Assembly (NCBI GenBank): GCA_021014325.1
Contig: CM037472.1
Coordinates: 28,854,234 to 28,918,233, forward strand
From: Plazaster borealis
Lineage: Eukaryota > Echinodermata > Asteroidea > Forcipulatida > Labidiasteridae
Reading direction: 5' to 3'
DNA length: 64,000 nucleotides
Shown here in pieces: positions 49,201 to 61,200 of this stretch. Within the stretch, counting starts at the first letter, position 1. Each line of letters opens with the position of its first letter. A program made the translations under genes and the position numbers. A model generated the notes under the pieces. It made no database searches, had not been told where the DNA came from, and saw nothing but the letters and a program-made list of their open reading frames with translations.

Positions 49201-52200
49201 AGTGAGGTGCAATGCAGAGCGCTGTCTACAAACCAATGCATAATGAGAATTGTCACTTTGTGAAATCGCTAAACTGAAATTGTTCGACAGATTTGTCTCT
49301 TTGTGAAAACACGTTTGATTTCAAAAGTATTCTCATTTTATTTTTATTTTGTATGTGCCTTCTAGAGGGAGTCAACCGTAGTGATTTCCAACGGCGTCTT
49401 AAAAGCAGTCAATGATAAGGAACCTCCATCCAAGCAGAAAAAATGGCCTGTACCTGGAGGGGCTCAAGGAGGCGCCGTCTTCATCCCTGACAAGTAAGCT
49501 TGAATCACTGCTCACTAGAAACTTAATGAAAACCTGAACAACGGTTACGCTTGATTGTTAAACTTAATGTTTTGTTGATGAAGGTTTTGTTTTCGTTTTC
49601 CCTTTGCCTGTCGCAAGCCGATATAACTGTCTCGTGCCCACTCTCAGTTTGCCCCACAAGACATAAAAAACAGTTTGTGTGTTGATGGCTACAATATGCA
49701 TTCTGGGTAGTCCTCAGAAAATCTTAGAAGCAATATTCTTACTCGGTCTGTCATGGGCTTCATCTAAAAACACCTTCTAAATAACGTGGACGACTCCAGT
49801 TAACACCAACCTTGTCTGCCGTGGCACAACCTTGTCTTGTTAGGACGAATAAGCGGGAACAATTGTTTTGGGAACGACGTTGGGAATTAAGCATCGAAAA
49901 TCAATATACCCTTCCTATATTTATTTTCATAAAGGACAGTCCACCGTAGCGCCAATAAATACATGGTAAAATAAAGAATGACAGGTGACGCGTGTTCCAC
50001 CAATCAAATAACAAGGATCTATGTGTGAGCATGTTCCACCAATCAAATAGCAAGGATCTATGTGTGAGTTACCAATTCAAGATACAATGTGTGTGGTACC
50101 AATATGTTACCAATTCTTTTCTTTGCTCTTTGATAAACAAGTAGTAAATGATGTGATTCAAATGATTTAATGTATCTGTTTCAGATTTGTCCATGCGGTG
50201 AGCTACGATGAAGAAGACGGAGAACTGGCTGGAAAAGAGGTAATGATAGAATAATCACACCAAACATTGTGACGATTGTTTTGTTCAACTGCTTATAAAG
50301 GCATTTTCAACCAACTGAAAAACCAGGATCAACCTACAATTTAAAAAAGTACTACTCCAAAACTGGCAACGTTCACCAGCAGCATTGCATTTTTAACAAT
50401 TTTTGTATTTTCTGAAAAATTGTTATTACTTCTCTTCCATCCCCCTCCCATCCACTCTTAGGATCGAGAGTTCCGAGTGGAAGTAGAGATGGACAAGAAC
50501 CGAGTCATCTGGAATTGTGAGAGGCGTTGCTACATCGAACCATTAGCAGTTCAAAGGTATGCATGGTTCACAAACCTAACATTTTTTCAGTGCAAATTAC
50601 ATTTTGTTGGTGAGGAATTCAGTTACATCACATACAGATCTAGATGATGAAGTGCATCCCAAAAAGTTTCAGCAGTAGTCTGGTAATGACGCCATTTGCA
50701 AGGAGTCTGTTACCTTGTTTAGCCTGTTTTTCTCCACTGCCACTGAGAAAGGCCTCTTTACCAAACTTAACTCCTTCTACGTAGCTGTTGCAGTGTTTTC
50801 CCTCTGTAGTCTCATAACTTATCTCTCCTCGTTCAATTTTATCTTCTAGTTTTTTGTAAATTCTATTTTTTGGCTATTGTCATAAAAATACACACAAACA
50901 ATTATTAAGAAATAAGGTCGAGTGAACAATTACAAAATAAATAAAAGTAAAATGTTCAATTTACAAAACAACCCTAATGTGGTGGCCAGGATCAACAAAA
51001 GTTAAACCATTGTAGCTCAAAAGGTTGTTGAACCAGTCACATAAGGAGACGTAAGAAACTCTAATATAAAGAATCTATGCAATAAAATTATGCATTAATA
51101 ATAAATAAAGAATAAGCAAATACTCAGAACAGGTAAGCTAAAGACAAGAACAACATGGTTATAAATATACTGATAACCAAATTAACCTCATTAATTCAAT
51201 AAATCAATACATCAATACTTCAATAAACATATCGAATGCCAAATTAAATCGTGGTTAAAATCTCGAAACTATTTTTTTAATTTTTATATTCTACACAGCT
51301 TGCAAACCAAGATTGCACATACACGCCTGTGGCCTGTGGAGCTAATGAGAATGCCGATGCCATCAGCAGCCAAAGCTAAGGGAAAGGTAATTAACATTGA
51401 ACACCTTCACTTGTGAAAAGGTTTCAGATTACTCTTGTTCAAATGTTTTTTGATCTAGACAAGCAGAACAGAAGAAATCCATATGAGATATTGGTGTTTA
51501 GAACAGCAATGGAAATAGGAATCTTTTGTGGGGACGCTAGGTGGCAGCGAGTGGCATCCTCAGAACTACATAAACAATGGAAATTTGCCTGGTATGTCTG
51601 CTCACTGGTCTGCTGCCACCTTGAATTCCGGGTGGTCGGGTTGGCATTGTAGTATCTTCCCTTCGAATCACGCCGGGGGCACTACGTGGATTGGGTTTTC
51701 AGTCCCTACCTGACTCTGTGGGTTTGCCCTGGAATAATTCTCTGGGGTTTTCCTCCCACATCTAAAACTGAAACTTCCTTCCTCATCTTCTCTTCATTGG
51801 GTTCTTGGCTAGTACAATGATTAAGTTCGCTTTTCTGAGAGTCCTTGGCTTCACAACCAGAAAAAAAATGAAATGAAATAAGTCTCCCATTTCATATAAA
51901 GCTCTGGTCATATTTATAATAATAATAATATTAATAACTAGTTTTTACACAGTGCTTTATCTATGCGTGTCTCAAAGGGCTTATTATAATTTTTTAAGAC
52001 AGGTTTTTAATTTGTTTTTATAATTATGAGACCATTTATGTAGCAACTTATAAGGGTTCATAAGGTGCTGCGGTGCACTCAGCAGCCACTATCAGAAAAC
52101 TGGGGCAAGCCCCTTCTCTTTAACAGGGATATAAGTGTAACTGAAATCTTTTACGTGCATTACACAACACACAGGACCTACGACTGTAAGTCCCGTCTGA

Positions 52201-55200
52201 AGGACGCAGCAATAATGGTTAAGTGTCTTGCTTAAGGACACAAGTGTCAAGACCGGGACTCGAACCCACACTATGCTGATCAGAAATACCAGAGCCCGAG
52301 TCGATCCAGTGCGCTTGACCACGACACTCTGCCTGAAAGTCAGAATTTACCTGAAGTCTATAGGAGAAAAGAGGATTTCACTCTGACTTCGAAAGAAACA
52401 TTATACAAATATAGTATTACCATCAAGTAAATTAACTTTTGACCGAATGTTGAAACACTGTGTTACTCCTGATTTCTCTGTTGTTGTTTTTAGGAAGAGG
52501 ATAATCCGATATTCTTCCATGGCGTTGCCTACGTCAACCTCGCTCCACTGCTGTATCCTGGAGGTAATTAGACCTTGGCCAACAATGAATAGGGCCCAAT
52601 TTCATAGAGCTGTTTAAGCAGAAAATAGTGCTGAACAATTTTCTGCTAAGCAAAACTAAACAGGGTACTAGTCACAGATTGCACATGTGACACGGTATTT
52701 TGGGTGGTAACCTTATTCTGGTTAGCATTATTTTCTTGATGCTTAGCTACCTTTTGTATTTAAGCAGCTTTATGAAATTGGACCCTGGGCCAAATTTCAC
52801 TGCTTAAGCAGAGAATAGTGCATAATAGTTTTCTGCTAGGCAAAAATAAGCAGAAAATGAGTTGGGAATGGTACTTTAGTCATGGTATTTTGGCTCGTAA
52901 CTTTTTTTGTACAGACACTATTGGTTGGCAGTTGCCATTGTGTCGTGCCCAAGGCAGACACACAAACGCGTATCATGCATATCAGCCCCATACAAAAAGG
53001 TGTGATGTTACCTCATTTTGCCAACCTCACTTTGCCAATTTTTGTGTTTCAGCAGCTCTATGCAATTTGGCCCAGGGTCCAATTTCATAGAGCTGCTTAT
53101 AAGCAGAAAATATTGCTTAACATTTTTCTGCTAAGCAGAAATGAGCAGGGTACCAGTCACAAATTTTACTTGCGACAAGGTAGTTTGGCTGGTAACAGTG
53201 TTCTGGTAAGCAAAATTTTGTTATGCTTAGCTAATTTTTTGTGCTTAAGCAGCTGTATGAAATTGGGCCCAGGTCATGGACCGACATGACCTGTATCATA
53301 CAATCATAACTGGTGGTTCGTAGCTTTACAGTCAATCTTTGAAGAAGGTGAAGAAAGGTCTGGCAAAAGGGTTGACATAACATACAACTTGTTGTTTTTT
53401 CTTCACACAAAATCACAAATTGAATCAAAACAATTTGACATTTTTATCAGGGGGCTTGAGCTTTACAATGAAGACCCAAATAATAATTGTTTGAAGCTTT
53501 GCATGATGCAGATAATAGGAAGTAAACTTGCAGGTACAAGCATGTGTAAATCTCTTTCGGTAAGAATGTTGGCTCTAAAAAGAGATAATGGTGTGGTCTC
53601 GACATTACGGATAGAGTAGGAATGTAGGAATGTTATTGGCCCAATGACCAGGGCACTAATGTAAAGCGCATTGAGACGTTTATTGTAAAATGCGCTATAT
53701 AAGAACTTATTATTATTATTATTATTATTACAAGTACGCTGGCCTGCAGAAACCTGAAGATGAACAGAGTATACTGTTCATAGCGCCAACACCATAGCAA
53801 TGGCTCTTTTCAGCCTTCTAAAAGAGATTTACACATGGTTGTACCCGCAAGCTTCCTAATAAGCATTTAATCCAAGTTATGCTTATTTAAATGAGATGTA
53901 TTTTAATGATGATTTTTTGTACTGATTTTTTACTCCAGTGAACAAGATCAGAGGTGCTTTTAGAGTTCACGCTTACAATGAGGCAGAAATTGTTGAGAAG
54001 GTACATTTTTGTTTTTGCATTTCTTTGTTTTTAGGCAGGTTAAAACCGCTGCTACCAATGTGACAGTATAAGAATATGGGTGTGTTACTTTTGCCGGTCG
54101 ATGAAGATGAAATAAAAGTCATGTAGACCGTACTCTTTGGGCTTATAATACAGGTTTTTTGTAATACATTGCTGAACAAAGATGTCATGAACGAACATTA
54201 GCAATGTGTAGAGCAGACATGGATAGAAGAAACTTGAAGAAAACTGGATAGGGACGCTGTGTACAAATACGTTTCACTGGGCTAACCAGAGGGTCTTTGA
54301 GTACAGAACTGGACAGAATAGTCTAAGATGGACATTTTTATATAGTGCTATTTTGATCACTGACATGGTAGTTAATTTTTTTCTTGTTCAACCATCTTGC
54401 AGGTAGTTAGTATTTCCTTGTTTGGCCATTTTGCAATGAGACAAGAACATACTTCTTGAATACTAAACACAGACTATTATGTGTATTTCCTTTTAAAAAC
54501 CTTTGTTGAAAACTGCAGGAAATGGGCAGGAACAATTGTGTGTATTATTATTTGTTTTTTGCTCTTACACCGAGTGCCCAGCTTTTTTAGGTTTTTCAAA
54601 TTCTGTATTTAAAAAAAAACCAATTCTCACCAAACAAAATGTATTTTGCTAATTTGTGTTGCCTTGGTACATCCCAAAGTCAATAGTATTTCTTGAGTGA
54701 TAATGCCCTCTCGTGATGACATGTATATTATGGGTCGTACATGTACGATTGATGACATTTTTTGAGTACATAAAAAAGATCGTACATGTACAATAATGGC
54801 GCTGAAAGAGTTAAGCACTGTATACTCAGTACTTTCCCAAGTTCTGAGAAAAAAAATCCATGGAGGCATGCTGCATACTGAGTATACAGTGCTTAATATA
54901 AATTGGTGTAAGGGTAAAAAACAAATAATATTCCTTATCCCCGATGCAAAACTTACATCTACTAAATTATGCGTATTTCCAAAAAACTTAACTTAAAGGA
55001 GTAATTTCTAAACAACTTGATGTATCTGTTTTGATTAAGACTAAGAGAAAGGGAGGCCTAGCTGAGGAGGCAGCCAGAATGGCCACCTCCATGTACAGGA
55101 ATGCATCACCTTCCATCAAGGCAGGCAAGACGGGTAAAGATGAGAAAGGAGGCGGTAAAGACAAAGAGAAAGATGCTGCCAAGAAGGTAAGAGATGACGA

Positions 55201-58200
55201 GTCGATTATAATCAGTCATTTGAAAATTCCTGTGGGATAGAAATCCATACAGATTATTTAATTCAATCAGATTTTGTAAATGTTCGTCTGGAGAATGTTT
55301 TTCCATTTTGTTTTTGTTTATGTTAATTTTTGTCCATATTTACCCCTTGCACATACATCTTGCACGTAAGCGTGTAAACACCGTGCACGTAAGCGAGAAA
55401 CGCAGCGTCACCTAAAATTCTAACTACACTGTATAAGGCAGGAAATCAACATGTCCATCATGCATTGTGCGTAATGCGTAGTGCACAATCCTTTAACACA
55501 CCAAGCAATGAACATGATTTTTTACAGATAACGCAGTACGCAGTATGGATACATGGAGTTATGTGCGCTGTTGGCGTGTATTTTTATTTTTTACGCATTG
55601 AGCACTACGCATTATGAACAACGCATGACGGACGCATGGATTTCCGGCCTAACACACAGGAACATTGACTCTTAAAATGACGCAACTGAGATTATTGTGA
55701 TGATGACTTCAGGTGAATTGGGGCAATAGTGTTTGGTTGATGAGATGGAAAGTAAGAGTTGGGTCTATTGTATAAAGATATACTAAACCTTGTATGGGAA
55801 TATTTATAGGTGAAACAGGCATTATATTCTTCCTAGTTTAGTCTGTTTTCCAATTTTTTTGCCCACAGAAAAGTAAAAAAAAATGTTATTAAATACCTAA
55901 AATCTACAAAAACCTAAGGGGTCTATACCATATGGAGATCAGCCCATGTACTCAATGTCCGACCCTTTTCCAATTGGCCAAATATCATGCCTGGTGTAAA
56001 ACAGGGCTGGCCGGCTGGCCATGGCCTTCCCACTGTTTGCTCGTGTTTGGCAGACTAAAGAATGCAGACATAATGAACATTTTTAACTAAAATAGCCCAA
56101 ACCAAGTAGCAGTGGTGAGTCTGGATCTTCTTAAATCTTCTTTAAAAGTATATTTTAGCCTATGAGATCTATCAATGAAACGTAGGCAAAGATGGAGAAT
56201 TTCTTTAGTTATGTAAGCCTACAGTGGAATTTTTACGCTACATGTATACTGCGCCTGCACAGGACACGATATTCATACCAACAAGTAGAACTAATATTGT
56301 CGAAAACCATTTTTCTTTGGAAGGGGTGATATACCCCTCCTTAACCACTGCCACGGTTGATGGATACTGTTGTCAAGATTGTTATAAGGATTAGCGCCAC
56401 ACTGCTTGCAGGGATTGTAACTAAATGTCCGCCCCACTTTTAAACACCTTGCTACACGCCTCTGTAAATACAATTGTATTAAAACATGAAGTTCAAGGCT
56501 AATATTCCAGATCTTTGAACCAGAAGCATACAATTCAATTATGTATATATTTTTCTGCAGCCGTCCCAGATGTTGAAACCTGGCCAGCAAGCCCCCGATG
56601 CCATGTCGGAGGTAGAGGCTCCTGCTAGTCAGAACCTAGAGGGTATGCAGTACGATGAGGCCCGTACCTACATCATCCTAGAGTTTAATCTACAGAGACC
56701 CATGGTGCCAAAGAGGGCCCCAGAAGAACTGTTTAAAAGGTTAGAGCACAATTGATCAAAGATATTCTTAAGCACAAACGACACCCCCACCCCCCTCAGA
56801 AAACTTATACGGAATACCTTTTTATTCATTATTACTCCTGAAGACGATCAGGGCATACAGATCGAAACGTTGAGTTGTTTCACCACTGGGTTTTTTCAGA
56901 ACCATCACAACTTATAGGAGAGATTTATGTGCCTGGTGTCTCCGCAAACCATACTAAATTCTGCCTTCGCTCATTACACCTATAGTACTTATACAGCCTG
57001 CAAGCATTTGAGTCCAGCTTTTTCCTTAAGACGATCAGAGCATACTGATCGAAATGTTGAGTTATTCCACCACCGGTTCTTTTCAGAACCACCACATCTC
57101 ATGTACAGTGTTATCGCAACCTTACTAGATTGTATCTCCGCCATGCAAAGTTTTAAATCCTACTCGTGTACATGGTATTACAGCAAACCTTACTAAATTC
57201 CATCTCCACCATGCAAAGTATCAAATCCTACTGGAAACCTTTTTGTATTAACTGTTTTAGTATAAAGGGATTAGGGCTGCAAAGCAGGGAACCATTTACA
57301 AGCACACATAGCCTATACCTTTTTTAACTGGTGACCGGTCTAGAGCTGTTAGTCAACAGTTTTTCATCTATCGGCAAGATCATGTGCGTAGTGGCTGTTG
57401 AAAGTTGATTCTTGTTTTTGTATGTATGCTAGCTGCCTGTTAGATCAAATAAACATATTATTTCCAGCCGCTTTATTAACTTGTGTAGAAGAATACTAAT
57501 AATAATATAACAATAATAATAACGGTCATTTTCTAGAGTGCTCTTACACTGGCTTCCACAGCGCTTTACAAGAAACTATTCATTAAGCGAATAAATAAAT
57601 AAAGGCACTAATAATGGGAAAGACAGTTGGTCCATGGCAATCAACCATTGAACATGAAAAGTTTTGAAATGTTTCTTGAAAACTTCAAGAGACTCTGCGA
57701 AACAAATTTTATGAGGAAGACAGTTATATTAATGATATTTTTCATTAATCCAGGGTTGCTGAGTACATCCCACCCAGACCCCTATTCCCAAGGAGGACCA
57801 ACGGTGCTCAGAGAGCCGTAGAAGACTTCCATCAGCAAGTAGCCAACATTGGAAACATGGTCCTTGAGGAATTCAGGTACATCTTCACATCCCTCTGTTT
57901 TGTTTTCTGTGGCAAAATCAAGCTGCCAAATCTTTGGCAAATTAATTAGTTTCAAGTTTTAATATAATTTTGCAGTTGCTTTGACTTCACTTTTACTGAT
58001 TTCATACAGTAATATTCTTTAAACTTTAACACTAACTCCCTAGAGTGATTTGCTAGGATCCGTCCTTACTCTAACCAAATCCATCCCTGTACGGTAACTC
58101 AGTTGGGGTCGGTTAGGGTTAGTACTTTTGATTTACTGTTTTTTAAAGTTTTTTTTATAACAAACAAATTTCCACAAGCCGTAATGTTTTTGACTAAGTC

Positions 58201-61200
58201 ACACTATTACTTGAAGTTATTTCAATTAGAAACTAATCTGATATAGGTTACTAAGGGCACTGCTGGGGTTAAGAATTGTCAAATTAATTTCTGATTGTAA
58301 TAACATAAAAATAGGGTTAATAGATTACTGCGCCATGTCTGTCTAAATAGACACTCCCGGCGCAGGAGAGATACAGATAAAACAAGTGGGCCTACAATGA
58401 GTTACAAAGATGACAATTTAAACACACAAATATAAGAGGAATAATCCAGATTAATTCAGGCATGCAACTTTTCAGCTGTTCAGCTGATTTCCTTATTTTT
58501 CTCTTTGATAACAGTGCCATAAAAAATTTGAAAATACAATGTACAGTTAAGATTGCAAAGGCCATTTCCTCTTTTTTTCAAAATACAAAGCTGCGTACCT
58601 GTTAATTGAATAAATTATTTTTATTACGCAGGAGTGAGTTTGGCCACCAGCTGGATAACGGTCAGTTACCATGCTCTAATGATGCCCAGGAAGAAAGGAG
58701 GAGAAAGCTCATGTATGATCTCAACACATCCGGCAAATACTTTGCTTTCAAGGAGCAGCTTAAGGTAAGTTCTACTAACAGACAAGCAGATGATCCATCC
58801 AACAAAACAGACTGTCCAACTTAGCAGACAGGTAGACCCATGACAGTTCATGTACAAACTCCACACGTCCGGCAAAGACTTTGCTTTCAAGGAGCAGCTT
58901 AAGGTAAGTTCTACTAACAGACAAGCAGACGATCCATCCAATAAAACAGACTGTCCAACTTAGCAGGCAGGTATACCCATGACAGCTCATATATGAACCT
59001 ATGTAGGACTCTTCCTCTGTGCTGTACACAGATACAGAGTCTTAGATATGATGGTTCGTTTCCGGGGCGGTACACTTCCAGAGCTCCATAATTCAAATCT
59101 TACCTTTAAGAAGCTACTAATCTCACTGGATTAACATTCCATGGCTGCATACATTTTTTGGCGGTGGGTTTTGGACATCAGATTCTCCTCATAAATCCGT
59201 CAGTTTCAATTACGTGGGTGTTCACCTGTGTTTGCGCATGCGCCGATAACGCATACCGCAGTACGTGCTCAATTCAAATGATCGTCATGCAACCGTCCTG
59301 CTAATAATCTAGTGAATGCGTTACGCACGACAGGTGTGTTTGAGAGACTGAACAGATCAGAAACTGTTCATCGTTTAGAGCTGAATTATTTCATGAAAAT
59401 GACTGATTTATGAGGAATATCTGACGTTCAAAACCCATCGCCCAAAAAATGTATGCGGCCATAGAATTTTAATCCGATGAAATTAGTGGCTTCTTACATG
59501 TAAAATTTTAATCATGGAGCTCTGAAAATTAAGGAGCTCTGGGAACGGACCCTCATATCTAAGACGTCACTGTAATATTTATACGAAAGTGAAAGTCCTC
59601 CAGGGTTAGTATGAACTCATGGCAGACGATGAGCAGACAATAGCTGCATCTGATGAGAGGAGAAGCACAAGAAGTTAAAGCTTACAGGATTGTATGGAAT
59701 TTATTGAAAAACTAAACTCATTGACTTGGTACATGTGCGAATATTCTGTTCCTTTTATTTCTTCTAGCACTCTGTAGTTAAGATCGTGCGTGAGAAGTAC
59801 CTCAAGACCAGTGCCTTTAACAATAAGGATGAGCTACAGGTAAGGAATGGTAAAAAAGGCTCGAGTAGGGGGGTCATGATTTATAGATGTAGACCTTCTA
59901 ATGCAAGGGTCACAAATATTTACACAATATTTATAGTCCGATTCCCTAATGGTACAAGAGGTTTGAGTGGGGGGGGGGGGTCATGATTCATAGATGTAGA
60001 CCTTCTAATGCAAGGGTCACAAATATTACACAATATTTATAGTCCGATTCCCTGTTTTGTCAACATTTTAAATGCCAACCATGCTGCTTCCTAACTTTTT
60101 GTATTGTCTACCAATATAGTTTTTTTTAACACTTTAATTTTAAGGTTTTCTCTGTTTAGTAAGGCTCTGTAAATTTTCTATTTTTATCTTGATGTATGCA
60201 TTGTCTCAATTTAGCCTTTGGCTACAAGTGCAGTGCTTTTAATAAACCAGAATAATAAACCAGAATAATAATAATAACAAGTATTTTCTTGTGTGCCTGA
60301 AGTGAAATGTACGTCTTACCCGTGAAGTAGCATTCATTGGTGTTCAGTTTCCAATTACACAAAGTGTAAAAGTATCAGTGTTAAAGAGTTTTGGGTTTTT
60401 TCTTTTCAAAGCTGTATAAGAAAAAACTCAATTTCTCCTGTCTTTTTCCATCAGGCCTTCCTGAGTGAGCTCTACGTCTTCCTAGTTGACCAAATGCATG
60501 CTGGGATAGGCAAGGTCCTGTCGCTAGAAGACGAGACCCCAGTGCCTGCTCCTCTGACTGACTCCGCCCAGCTCAAGCACTTTGCCAGAGAGGCGGAGGT
60601 GAATGAGGACTTTGGGCTGGCTGCCAAGTATTACCAGGAGGTAGGTTCAATTCAATTCAATTCAAGTCAACATTTATTTCATACTACTCTTCTCAAAATA
60701 TAACATATATACAGAATAATACATAGATAAGCGAAATAATAAGCACAGAAGATGGAGGGGAAAGAGTTAATCTATGTATACCAAAATAAAAGAGAGTATG
60801 AGGCTGTCAGATTAAGCCAAGGCTTGTAGAAAACAGCCTAGACAGACAAACTATGAACTTTGAGACAAGACAAACAGGTAACGGAAAACAAAAAACTGGC
60901 TAGGATGCAATAAGAGAAATATGTCCAGACTAGCAGGGCTATTCAGTAAATGGCTGATGATAGGAGCTGGACTGACTATAAAAGAGAGCTATGCCACATA
61001 AGGGGAGAGGAGAAATCTTTTGTAAGAATACTTAAATCGACCCACAGACAGCGATTTCCTAACTTCTTCATGAATACAGTTCCATAAGCGGGGCCCATAG
61101 AAACGAAGAGTGTTGCTAGAGTATAGGGTGCGAGTGAACAGAATGTAGAGATTACGACAAGACCTGGTAGAATAATCATGTATTTTATGAGTATAGAGTA

